DNA of 64,000 bases from Bacteroidales bacterium (GCA_024400545.1 JAKSMO010000004.1:1-64000), one strand, 5' to 3'. Shown: positions 46,346 to 53,335, numbered from the stretch's first letter. Translations and numbers: made by a program. Notes: generated by a model not told the origin, from the sequence alone.

Positions 46346-46566
46346 TTAGTGAATTGTGATTAGTGAATTGTGAATTGAGTTGGCTGACGCGCCAGTCAAC
46401 TCTTAATTCTTAACTCCAAAATCTTAAACAAAATCAGTGGTCTGCCGCGGTGAGTTTTATCCCGAATTAGTGAATTAGTGAAGGCTGACGCGGTTACCTA
46501 CGCCCTTAACTCTTAATTCTTAACTCTTAATTCTTAATTATCAATCAAATCTTAAATCTTAAATAA
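46346..46566. repeat. Simple-sequence intergenic block
   Basis: The spacer between two convergent genes contains GTGAATTGTGATTAGTGAATTG units at its start and CTTAACTCTTAATTCTTAA units at its end, interrupted by GGCTGACGC motifs (twice). No hairpin with a T-run was found, so termination of the two flanking genes is unexplained. Confidence 0.7.
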
Positions 46567-47937
46567 CTAGATTTCCACTGCCACTGCGTGGACCATGGGC
46601 TTGCTGCTAGTGATAGTCAGCACACCGTTTTTCACCTTGGCGGTGCAACCAGGCGTGATACATTTCACCTTGGTGGCGCCCACAGCCAGCGCAAAGGAGA
46701 CCTTCTTTGTAGGCTCGTTGATCAGGCAAATAGCATAGCGGTGCTTGCCGTCCTTGCTCTGGGTGTAGCGCACATCGCCTTTGCTATAGGGATACAGGGG
46801 GCGAGTGGCGTAAATAGCCTGGCCGTTCATATCGAGCCATGCGCCCATCTCCTGCATACGCACCACGGCTTCCTGGGGCAGACGGCCTTCGGCATCGGGG
46901 CCCACATTCAGCAGCAAGTTGCCGCCCTTGGCCACCACATCGCACAGCATGTGAATCAGCTGGCCCACACTCTTATAATTATCATTAGGCACATAACTCC
47001 AGCTGTCGCCCATCGTCATGCACGTCTCCCACGGATACGGCAGCAGCGAGTCGGGCACCTGCTTCTCCGGCGTGCGGTAATTCTCATAGCGGCCGCCCAC
47101 GCTGCGATCCACAATAATCAAGTCGGGGTTATTGCTGCGGGCAATCTTGGCCAGGCGTTCCATATCCACATCCTGCACACGCTGGTAGCAGCCCAGCCAG
47201 GGGCGGGTCTCGTCGTTGATGCTCCATTCGGGGCGCACCCAGCCGCCGTCGAGCCACAAAATATCGATATCGCCGTAATTATGCGTCAGCTCGTGAATCT
47301 GGTTGTGCGTAAACTCCACATACCGTTTCCAGCGGTCGGGGTGCTCGCTGATGTCGTAATTCACATTGCGGTCGGGCGTAGCCCATTCGTGGGCCCAGTA
47401 GTCGTCGCAGTGCCAGTCGGGCTTCGAAAAATACAGACCCGTCCACATCCCCTTGCCGCGAAAAGCATCCACAATAGCGCGGGTAATGTCGGGCTGTGCC
47501 GTGCGACTGTACGGGCAGTCGGGAGCCGTCACGCCATATTTCGAAAACTTACTGTCAAACATACAAAAACCATCGTGATGCTTCGTCGTAAACACCACAT
47601 ACTTCATGCCCGCCTGCTTAGCCATGGCAGCCATCTGGTCGGGGTGGAAATCCTTGGGATTAAAAGTCCTGTTCAAATTCCAATACTCCTGCTTATACTG
47701 GTCGTACGGAGCGCCGTTGCGATTAATCCAAGGCTCGTTGCACAAATTCCACGACTCCACCACGCCCCACTGAGCGTAGATGCCCCAGTGCATCATAAAT
47801 CCGAACTTCAAATCCTGCCACTGATCAATGCGGTTAAGCACCACGGGGTCCGTCTCGGGTTCTCGATCGGTCTGAGCACCGACCCAGCCCATAGCCATCA
47901 TAGTGATATACAGCGCAAAAAATACAATTTTCTTCAT
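46567..47937 (-). CDS. Secreted alpha-L-fucosidase (GH29)
   Basis: This is a second GH29 enzyme, 456 residues. I set the start at 47937 (MKKIVFFALYITMMAMGWVGA, a non-lipidated signal peptide); the Met two codons before is also possible. Motifs are FGFMMHWGIYAQWG, VVFTTKHHDGF (His120/His121), LYFSKPDWHCDDYWAHEW and the nucleophile Asp230 in ILWLDGGWVRPEW. The last 90 residues form the beta-rich C-terminal domain. It differs from the fucosidase at 5026 in lacking a lipobox, in the extended WLDGGW motif and in an insertion after the PDWH motif, so it belongs to another subfamily, and linkage preference may differ. It is monocistronic. Confidence 0.92.
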   Translation of the reverse strand: MKKIVFFALYITMMAMGWVGAQTDREPETDPVVLNRIDQWQDLKFGFMMHWGIYAQWGVVESWNLCNEPWINRNGAPYDQYKQEYWNLNRTFNPKDFHPDQMAAMAKQAGMKYVVFTTKHHDGFCMFDSKFSKYGVTAPDCPYSRTAQPDITRAIVDAFRGKGMWTGLYFSKPDWHCDDYWAHEWATPDRNVNYDISEHPDRWKRYVEFTHNQIHELTHNYGDIDILWLDGGWVRPEWSINDETRPWLGCYQRVQDVDMERLAKIARSNNPDLIIVDRSVGGRYENYRTPEKQVPDSLLPYPWETCMTMGDSWSYVPNDNYKSVGQLIHMLCDVVAKGGNLLLNVGPDAEGRLPQEAVVRMQEMGAWLDMNGQAIYATRPLYPYSKGDVRYTQSKDGKHRYAICLINEPTKKVSFALAVGATKVKCITPGCTAKVKNGVLTITSSKPMVHAVAVEI

Positions 47938-47961
47938 ATCCATACCATTTTGAATTTCCTG

Positions 47962-47969
47962 CAAAGATA
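47962..47969 (-). promoter_or_regulatory. -7 promoter box of the second fucosidase gene
   Basis: It reads TATCTTTG on the minus strand, 25 nt before the ATG at 47937. No -33 TTTG is evident. It lies inside the longer frame that starts at 48048, which is why that start was discarded. Confidence 0.6.
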
Positions 47970-48058
47970 CACCTTTTTTCACGATAATGGAATTTTTAAT
48001 GATGAGTGAATTGTGATTTGCGAATTGAGCCGCCGCACACGGATACACACCTTTCTAC

Positions 48059-48105
48059 AAACAGCTTCATTTTTGGACGTTTTTTCTTCCTTCTTGAAGC
48101 TGTTT
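48059..48105. other. Perfect 11-bp inverted repeat
   Basis: AAACAGCTTCA (48059-48069) and TGAAGCTGTTT (48095-48105) are reverse complements around a 25-nt T-rich loop. A short T stretch follows on the plus strand. It may be an orphan terminator or an RNA structure. Confidence 0.5.
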
Positions 48106-48116
48106 TTCGTGTTTTT

Positions 48117-48146
48117 ATGCAACTTGTTTTTGACTAAAAGTTGCAT
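48117..48146. other. Perfect 9-bp inverted repeat
   Basis: ATGCAACTT and AAGTTGCAT enclose a 12-nt loop, 11 nt after the previous hairpin. The pair of hairpins lies just before the direct-repeat leader and is not found before the second WG gene. Confidence 0.5.
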
Positions 48147-48180
48147 TTCTTATTGGAGCTTAGGTTCAATAAATCTGCGA

Positions 48181-48423
48181 TTCAAAAAAAAAATGTATCT
48201 TTGCATCGTCAATTCGAGCGAAGGATTGACCGAGAAAGACGCATTTAGACTTTGTTCCACAACAATGAATCCAGACGAATGTATCATGGGGCAAAAGGTG
48301 GGATGAAGACTTGGATGAATGGCTCCGCTTGATTGTATTATATTGGGATTCAGTCGCAAATCAGAGCCAGATTTGCAGAAAAAGGTTGCAGCCCGACACG
48401 GAATAAGGGCGATATTGGATATG
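48181..48423 (+). repeat. Long direct repeat, copy 1 (leader of WG-repeat gene 1)
   Basis: The 243-nt block is nearly identical to 50122-50367: it starts TTC followed by ten A, includes TATCTTTGCATCG, and ends GGATATG. Differences are a handful of substitutions and a 3-nt deletion relative to copy 2. It carries the promoter and untranslated leader of the gene that follows. Confidence 0.9.
48196..48203 (+). promoter_or_regulatory. -7 promoter box of WG-repeat gene 1
   Basis: TATCTTTG lies in the duplicated leader, 218 nt before the favoured ATG at 48421. This implies a leader of about 210 nt, which is also present in front of the second WG gene. Confidence 0.6.
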
Positions 48424-49497
48424 GAAAAGGATGATTTAGCGCTGTTCCCCGCTAAATATAGCGAGAAGTGGGGATATATCGATGACGAAACGGGAAGTAT
48501 TTTAATTAAGCGCTATGATGATTATAATTTCCTGCAAGTGCTGGGTGCTGCGATTGGACGGATATGGAGACCTATAAGAAAAAGGGGATATATCAACAAG
48601 AAGGGAAACTTTGTGATTGAGCCTCAGTTTGATTATACTTGTGACTTCTCGAATGGGTTGGCCCGTGTAAAGATTGGAGACAAATATGGATATATCGACA
48701 AGACGGGAAGTGTTGTGATTGAGCCTCAGTTTGGTGACGATGAATCTTATGACTTCTCGGAAGGGCTGGCTCGCGTGAAGATTGGTGGTAAATGGGGATA
48801 TATCGATATGACGGGAAGTTATGTATCTAAACCCCAGTTTGATCATGCTAGTGACTTCTCGGATGGGTTGGCTTGTGTGCTGATTGGACGGAAATGGGGA
48901 TATATCGACAAAACGGGAAGCTATGTGATTAACCCTCAGCTTAACCTTCCTGCTCATGACTTCTCGGAAGGGCTGGCTCTTGTGAATGTTGGACGGAAAT
49001 GGGGATACATCGACAAGACGGGAAATTTTGTGATTGAACCTCAGTTTGATTGGGCTCGTGGCTTCTCGGAGGGGCTGGCTCCTGTGAAGGATGGTGATTA
49101 TCCGCATAAATGGGGATACATCGACAAGACGGGAGGTTTTGTGATTGAACCTCAGTTTGATGAGGCTTGGAATTTTTCAGAAGGGCTGGCCTGTGTGGGG
49201 ATTGTTAAATATCCGAATACTAAATATGGATTTATCGACAAGACGGGAAGTTTTGTGATTAATCCGCAGTTTGATGGGGCTGGTTTGTTCTCGGAAGGGC
49301 TGGCTTGCGTGAAGTTTGGATGGAAATATGGACATATCGACAAGAAGGGAAACTTTGTGATTTACCCTGTGCTTGATGTTGCAGAGAATTTCTCTGAAGG
49401 GCTGGCTAAAGTGAGGATTGGTGATAAATTTGGATATGTCAACAAAAAGGGCAAAATTGTACGCATGTGGCAGGGAGTGATAGGCGGGAGGTTTTAA
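48421..49497 (+). CDS. WG-repeat protein 1 (no signal peptide)
   Basis: The 358-residue product consists of about ten WG repeats of 30-35 residues with the core GYIDKTGxFVIxPQFDxAxxFSEGLAxVxxGxKW, here shown in pieces. WG-repeat proteins are presumed beta-propeller-like or solenoid binding proteins without a known common function. The ATG at 48421 begins MEKDDLALFPAKYSEKWGYI; a longer frame from 48319 would start in the duplicated leader. Unlike its paralogue at 50365, it has no signal peptide: the divergence begins exactly at the end of the duplicated leader. A+T-rich codons contrast with the C/G-ending codons of flanking genes, consistent with transfer or relaxed selection. Confidence 0.82.
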   Translation: MEKDDLALFPAKYSEKWGYIDDETGSILIKRYDDYNFLQVLGAAIGRIWRPIRKRGYINKKGNFVIEPQFDYTCDFSNGLARVKIGDKYGYIDKTGSVVIEPQFGDDESYDFSEGLARVKIGGKWGYIDMTGSYVSKPQFDHASDFSDGLACVLIGRKWGYIDKTGSYVINPQLNLPAHDFSEGLALVNVGRKWGYIDKTGNFVIEPQFDWARGFSEGLAPVKDGDYPHKWGYIDKTGGFVIEPQFDEAWNFSEGLACVGIVKYPNTKYGFIDKTGSFVINPQFDGAGLFSEGLACVKFGWKYGHIDKKGNFVIYPVLDVAENFSEGLAKVRIGDKFGYVNKKGKIVRMWQGVIGGRF

Positions 49498-49745
49498 CCC
49501 TCATAATTCACACTAGCTCAATTAGAATCCATGCCAGGCGGTCAGCATCATGTGAGCGACTGGCAGAATGATAAAATGGTGGCATAGTTGTCAAATAGCT
49601 GTGCCACTTTTTTTTTGAAGTGTGAAGCAAAGTTGCAGCATTGATCAGCAATCAATAATCGGACAAGGCCTGTTCACTCTTTACAAAACAGATGAAAAGA
49701 AAATGGGAATTGCGGAATTTGGCATATCTCCATGCGCAACTCCCT
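49498..49745. other. Noncoding spacer after WG-repeat gene 1
   Basis: This and the following terminator make up 333 nt between WG gene 1 and the small minus-strand gene. It contains no convincing gene; a T-run (nine T near 49608) follows a weak GTGCCAC/GTGGCA pairing (49584-49606) that may terminate the WG transcript. Confidence 0.5.
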
Positions 49746-49791
49746 CAAAAAAAACGATGGCGGCACCCCTCTTAGCAGAGATGCCGCCATT
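49746..49791 (-). terminator. Terminator of the small minus-strand gene
   Basis: On the minus strand, ATGGCGGCA and TGCCGCCAT pair perfectly around a 17-nt loop, followed by eight T (plus-strand A-run at 49746-49753). It lies 40 nt past the stop at 49831 and is the main support for a real transcript there. Confidence 0.75.
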
Positions 49792-49830
49792 TTCTTGCCC
49801 CGATAAGCTTTGGCCCAACCGACCGATGCG

Positions 49831-50076
49831 CTATGCCACTTTGGTGAACAATGTGGCCCCGTATCTTGCGTTAGGCACTACCCGCTTTGTCCGCACCCAT
49901 TCGCTCGTCAACTTGGCGGGGTTGGAGCGCATGCCCATGCTTAGCAGTGCTCCCGTAACCTCCTCGGGCGTGAACTGCTCGCCCAACTTGTCATAGACTG
50001 CCTTGCCCGAAAAACGCCCTTGCAGTGTTGTTCCGTCCTCGTCGAAGGGGAAATTGAATTGTGAAAAGTGCGGCAA
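49831..50076 (-). CDS. Small protein of unknown function
   Basis: The 81-residue product is not recognised. It has a mixed helical sequence, GRFSGKAVYDKLGEQFTPEE, VTGALLSMGMRSNPAKLTSE and WVRTKRVVPNARYGATLF, that could be a small DNA-binding (winged-helix-like) fold, but this is a guess from pattern alone. Support for a gene comes from G+C-rich codon use typical of the chromosome, and a strong terminator 40 nt downstream. No promoter box is seen upstream, where simple-sequence CAATTCACAATT words begin. It sits between the WG paralogues on the opposite strand, so it was either part of the duplicated unit's surroundings or a remnant of a larger element. Confidence 0.5.
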   Translation of the reverse strand: MPHFSQFNFPFDEDGTTLQGRFSGKAVYDKLGEQFTPEEVTGALLSMGMRSNPAKLTSEWVRTKRVVPNARYGATLFTKVA

Positions 50077-50121
50077 CCCTCAATCCACAATTCACAATTT
50101 CACAGAAAAATAAAAACATTA

Positions 50122-50367
50122 TTCAAAAAAAAAATGTATCTTTGCATCGTCAATTCGAGCGAAGGATTGACCGAGAAAGACGCATTTAGACTTTGTTCCA
50201 CAACAATGAATCCAGACGAATGTATCATGGGGCAAAAGGTGGGATGAAGACTTGAATGAATGGCTCCGCTTGATTGTATTATATTGGAATTCAGTCGCAA
50301 ATCAGAGCCTTATTTGCAAAAAAGAGAAGTTGCAGCCCGACACGGAATAAGGGCGTTATTGGATATG
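50122..50367 (+). repeat. Long direct repeat, copy 2 (leader of WG-repeat gene 2)
   Basis: This 246-nt block repeats 48181-48423 at a distance of 1,941 nt. It includes the same ten-A tract, TATCTTTG box and a frame beginning ATGGCTCCGCTTG. A few substitutions and one 3-nt insertion separate the copies, so the duplication is recent or kept similar by conversion. Confidence 0.9.
50137..50144 (+). promoter_or_regulatory. -7 promoter box of WG-repeat gene 2
   Basis: TATCTTTG lies in the duplicated leader, 221 nt before the ATG at 50365, mirroring the arrangement before WG gene 1. Confidence 0.6.
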
Positions 50368-51669
50368 AAAAGAATATGGTTGTTCAGCTTAGTCTGCAGT
50401 CTGTTGCTCCCATTCGTGGGCTGCAACCAACATAGTTCGACATCTTCCTCCGAAGATCATGTTGGCTTGTCCCCGGCTGTATCTGGCGATAAGTGGGGGT
50501 ATATCGACAAAACCGGAAAGTTTGTGATTGAGCCTCAGTTCGATGATGCTTGGGACTTCTCTCAAGGGCTGGCCAAAGTAGAGGTCGGCGATAAATATGG
50601 CTATATCGACAAAACCGGAAAGTTTGTGGTTGAGCCTCAGTTCGATGGGATTGAGGACTTCTCGGAAGGTCTGGCCATAGTGCAAGTTAATGGTAGATAT
50701 GGATTTATCGACAAAGTCGGAAATCTCGTGGTCAAACCCCGGTTCGATCAAGCTTGGAACTTCTCCGATGGGCTGGCTGCTGTAGCGATTGACGGCAAAT
50801 ATGGGTTTATCGACAAAACCGGGAAGTTAGTCATCAAACCCCAGTTCGATGGCGTTTTTGACGACTTGGACTATATGTTAGTCGGCGATAGTACAAAAAA
50901 CACAAATGTTAGACACGTCTCTTTTTTCAAAGAAGGGCTGGCTGCTGTGGCGATTGGCGGTAAACTTGGATGTATTGACAAAAACGGGGAGGTCGTGATC
51001 AAACCTCAGTTCGATTGGATTGAGGGATTCTTTCAAGGGCTGGCTGCTGTGGCGATTGGCGGTAAATATGGCTATATCGACAAAACCGGAAAGATTGTGA
51101 TTGAGCCTCAGTTCGATTGGGCTGATGACTTCTCAGAAGGGCTGGCGCAAGTAAGAATTGGCAAACTTGGCGACGATAAATGTGGAATAATAGACAAAAC
51201 GGGAAAATATGTAATTCAGCCCCAGTTCGATGTCATCTTGCACTTCTTCGAGGGGCTGGCTATTGTGAAGATTAACGGCAAAAGTGGGTATGCCAACAAA
51301 GCGGGCGAGATTGTTATCAAACCCCAGTTCGATTGGGCCGAGGAATTTTTGGAAGGGCTGGCCGATGTGCGAATCGGTGATAAATGGGGATATATCAACA
51401 AAGCGGGCAAGGTGGTTATCAAACCCCAGTTCGATAGGGCCGAGGGCTTCTCAGAAGGGCTGGCTCGAGTGGGGAATAATGATAAATATGGATTTATCGA
51501 CAAAACCGGGAAATTTGTGATCGAACCCCAATTCGATTGGGCCGAGAGCTTTTGGGGCGGGTTAGCCTTTGTGCGAATTGGCGAAAAATCCGGATATATC
51601 GACAAGACAGGAAAAGAAATATACATGTGGGAAGTGAAAGATATGAAGAGTGAAGGCGGCATCTTGTGA
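50365..51669 (+). CDS. WG-repeat lipoprotein 2
   Basis: This 434-residue paralogue carries about eleven WG repeats with the core KYGYIDKTGKFVIEPQFD and DFSEGLAxV. I chose the ATG at 50365 because it begins a lipoprotein signal peptide (MKRIWLFSLVCSLLLPFVGC, lipobox Cys at 20); the longer frame from 50260 would bury it. It is therefore predicted to be envelope-anchored, in contrast to WG protein 1. An irregular unit near residues 165-215 contains a 20-residue insertion (GDSTKNTNVRHVSFF). Codon use is A+T-richer than in housekeeping genes here. A terminator lies 57 nt downstream. Confidence 0.87.
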   Translation: MKRIWLFSLVCSLLLPFVGCNQHSSTSSSEDHVGLSPAVSGDKWGYIDKTGKFVIEPQFDDAWDFSQGLAKVEVGDKYGYIDKTGKFVVEPQFDGIEDFSEGLAIVQVNGRYGFIDKVGNLVVKPRFDQAWNFSDGLAAVAIDGKYGFIDKTGKLVIKPQFDGVFDDLDYMLVGDSTKNTNVRHVSFFKEGLAAVAIGGKLGCIDKNGEVVIKPQFDWIEGFFQGLAAVAIGGKYGYIDKTGKIVIEPQFDWADDFSEGLAQVRIGKLGDDKCGIIDKTGKYVIQPQFDVILHFFEGLAIVKINGKSGYANKAGEIVIKPQFDWAEEFLEGLADVRIGDKWGYINKAGKVVIKPQFDRAEGFSEGLARVGNNDKYGFIDKTGKFVIEPQFDWAESFWGGLAFVRIGEKSGYIDKTGKEIYMWEVKDMKSEGGIL

Positions 51670-51725
51670 ATGCCCGCCGATGTGAAAGCGACCCTCCGCG
51701 GTCGCTGACTTCCCTCATAGAAGCC

Positions 51726-51770
51726 CCCCATTAAGCCCCCCACTTAATGGGGTATGTTATTTTTTTTGAT
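51726..51770 (+). terminator. Terminator of WG-repeat gene 2
   Basis: CCCCATTAAG (51726-51735) and CTTAATGGGG (51743-51752) form a perfect 10-bp stem with a 7-nt loop, and a run of eight T follows within 10 nt. Confidence 0.75.
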
Positions 51771-51826
51771 TTGTCCAAATGTTTGTCTTGTCCAAATGTC
51801 CAAGTTTTTAGTGACGGAGAGCCCCC

Positions 51827-52258
51827 TCAGCTCCAATCTAGTTTCACAGCGGACGCATTCCCCAACCCAAGCGCCTTGCACAAAATCGCCTTCTCGTCGT
51901 CCTCCGCCGTCACGGGCACGTACCCTCCCGTCCTGCGAATCTGCGGCAGCACCTCCTCAAACACCCAGTCCTGAAACCTCTGCGCCTCGGCCTTGCGGCT
52001 TTGGAAGATGCAGCGGTAGAGGTTAGCCTCGTCGATGTAAGTCATCTTCTGCATCACCTCCGTTCCATGCTGGTTAAAGGTAGGGGTGTGAATAGTACTC
52101 ATACCCCTCTCGACCAACCTTTGCTTCACCTTTGCGGGAGTTCCTAAATGCAACGCCTTGCATACATCGCTCAAGTTGAAGTAAACCTTGCCGTCCGCCT
52201 CGGCCACTCTGAGCTGGCCGAACATCTCGTTTTTGAAAACTTGATAATTTGTTTTCAT
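51827..52258 (-). CDS. BRO-N domain protein (phage antirepressor-like)
   Basis: BRO-N proteins are DNA-binding antirepressors of phages and large viruses. The 143-residue product has the full N-terminal domain: FKNEMFGQLRVAEADGKVYF, the helix block LSDVCKALHLGTPAKVKQRL, and the family-specific EANLYRCIFQSRKAEAQRFQ followed by DWVFEEVLPQIRRTGGYV. After residue 125 only a short tail remains, so the KilA-C/ANT-type C-terminal domain of longer members is missing. No other phage genes are nearby. A -7 box lies about 156 nt upstream. It may be a domesticated single gene or a prophage remnant. Confidence 0.85.
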   Translation of the reverse strand: MKTNYQVFKNEMFGQLRVAEADGKVYFNLSDVCKALHLGTPAKVKQRLVERGMSTIHTPTFNQHGTEVMQKMTYIDEANLYRCIFQSRKAEAQRFQDWVFEEVLPQIRRTGGYVPVTAEDDEKAILCKALGLGNASAVKLDWS

Positions 52259-52413
52259 TTTCTAAAATTTACCGTGTCCATAAGCACGGGGTCTTAAATA
52301 ATTGATATAATTTTTATTTTTTCTCGAAAAGCCAACTGACCCTGCCAGCCGCCCCTCGCCAAAACCATTCTCCAACATGTCAAACACCTCTCGACCTCTT
52401 TCGAAATCGAGTG

Positions 52414-52421
52414 CAAAAATA
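52414..52421 (-). promoter_or_regulatory. -7 promoter box of the BRO-N gene
   Basis: It reads TATTTTTG on the minus strand, about 156 nt before the start codon at 52258, implying a long leader. No -33 TTTG is seen. Confidence 0.45.
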
Positions 52422-52436
52422 TGGCGATTTTTTCGC

Positions 52437-52466
52437 TGTGGATTTTGTGAAGAATAGTGTGGATAA
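52437..52466 (-). promoter_or_regulatory. Two DnaA-box-like 9-mers
   Basis: The minus strand reads TTATCCACA at 52458-52466 (a perfect consensus DnaA box) and AAATCCACA at 52437-52445 (two mismatches), in the same orientation and 21 nt apart. Binding is not shown; one perfect 9-mer can occur by chance in a window of this size. Confidence 0.4.
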
Positions 52467-52500
52467 ATAAAAACAGGGCAACCCTTTCGGATTGCCCTGT
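52464..52500 (-). terminator. Terminator-like hairpin on the minus strand
   Basis: ACAGGGCAA and TTGCCCTGT pair perfectly around a 10-nt loop; the minus strand continues TTTTTATTTATCC. No minus-strand gene precedes it, so it may end an unrecognised RNA from the repeat element or shield the BRO-N gene from read-through. Confidence 0.55.
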
Positions 52501-52532
52501 CGTTCACCGCATTCAGCGGTACTCAAAAAAAA

Positions 52533-52757
52533 AACTGTTACAACTGTTATCTGTTACCTATTCTGCTACCAACGGTTGGCATGGCGAGCCGCCACATTGC
52601 CCGAGCACACAAACCGATGCATAGATATACAAAAAACGCGACACCGACAAGCCGAGTTTTCAACATGGCGGCATTGGGGGCGTAATGCTGTGTGTGTCAG
52701 CGGGGAGGAGGAAGGAAAGGGTGCGGGTGGGTGGTAACAGTAACAGTTGTAACAGTT
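52533..52757. repeat. Candidate inverted-repeat element (MITE-like)
   Basis: The 26-nt sequence at 52533-52558 and the 25-nt sequence at 52733-52757 are reverse complements apart from one indel near the inner end (built of AACTGTTAC and TGTTACC words). They enclose about 174 nt without a gene. The right end continues TATTTGAAATC; a similar end (GGTAACAGTTGTAACAG) recurs at 58121-58148. Whether this is a mobile element is unproven; the ends could also be low-complexity words of the local type. Confidence 0.4.
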
Positions 52758-52787
52758 ATTTGAAATCAAAAAAAAGGAAAATTATAC

Positions 52788-52820
52788 TTTATATAATATA
52801 ATTAAATTATATTATATAAA
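52788..52820. repeat. Perfect 33-nt AT palindrome
   Basis: The 16-mer TTTATATAATATAATT (52788-52803) is followed by one A and then by its exact reverse complement (52805-52820). The whole is 100% A/T. A T-run (eight T) follows 13 nt later on the plus strand. Confidence 0.85.
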
Positions 52821-52845
52821 ATTCTGTCGGGATTTTTTTTCAAAC

Positions 52846-52909
52846 AACTGTTATCTGTTACAACTGTTATCTGTTACAACTGTTATCTGTTACAACTGTT
52901 ACCTGTTAC
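52846..52909 (+). repeat. Four tandem 16-mers (iteron-like)
   Basis: AACTGTTATCTGTTAC occurs three times exactly and a fourth time with one change, end to end without spacers (52846, 52862, 52878 and 52894). The unit shares words with the ends of the inverted-repeat element at 52533-52757. Confidence 0.9.
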
Positions 52910-53292
52910 CGAGGTGGGCGGATGGGCACTGCTCCGCATCAGCTCCACTGTACCTTCGCCCAAGGGGCGGAAAAGCAACCTTGCGGTACTTGGACGAACC
53001 TTCAAATCAACAAATGTCAAATCAACAATGATCGACGTGAATTGCGAATCGAGCTGCCGAACCCGGAACTCTACAATCTGCAATCTTTAATTTACTACAG
53101 AAAACACGAATGGAACGAAAATTTTTGTCGCGGTTTTTGTCGCGGTTGGGGGAATTTACAGAAAAGGCTGGCTGGCGAGTGGAAAGCTGAAAGTGTAAAG
53201 TGGGGCGGCAGCCACTCTACATTCTACATTCTACAATCTACATTCTACCCTCTTCAATCTCTCGAAAAGTTTCTGAAATCGAGATTTTTTTG

Positions 53293-53300
53293 TATTTTTG
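53293..53300 (+). promoter_or_regulatory. -7 promoter box of the DUF481 gene
   Basis: TATTTTTG lies 35 nt before the start codon at 53336, with a weak TTTCTG about 19 nt upstream of it. Confidence 0.6.
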
Positions 53301-53335
53301 CATTTTGAAGTAATAATTGATTAAAAAGTAAAACT

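Larger units (their letters stand above)
47938..48420. other. Spacer with divergent promoters, two hairpins and a repeat copy
   Basis: This 483-nt stretch lies between the minus-strand fucosidase and the first WG-repeat gene. It holds the -7 box of the fucosidase gene, a simple-sequence word near 48004-48035, two consecutive perfect hairpins, and copy 1 of the long direct repeat with its own -7 box. A frame from 48319 is open into the WG gene, but I favour the later ATG. Confidence 0.6.
52259..53335. other. Repeat-rich gap of 1.08 kb
   Basis: No credible gene lies between the BRO-N gene (-) and the DUF481 gene (+). From left to right it holds the BRO-N promoter, two DnaA-box-like 9-mers, a minus-strand terminator-like hairpin, a candidate inverted-repeat element, a perfect AT palindrome, four tandem 16-mers, and simple-sequence words (CTACATTCTACA and relatives at 53214-53250), then the DUF481 promoter. 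Frames at 52262-52507 (-) and 52922-53308 (+) run through these repeats and were rejected. Confidence 0.65.

Noticed and set aside
52262..52507. An 81-codon minus-strand frame upstream of the BRO-N gene
   Set aside because: It covers the BRO-N promoter box, the DnaA-like sites and a terminator hairpin; low support as a protein.
52846..52909. Tandem 16-mers considered as a CRISPR array
   Set aside because: Units are contiguous with no spacers, and too short.
52922..53308. A 128-codon plus-strand frame upstream of the DUF481 gene
   Set aside because: It runs through simple-sequence words (CTACATTCTAC and similar) and the DUF481 promoter, and the protein has no recognisable pattern.
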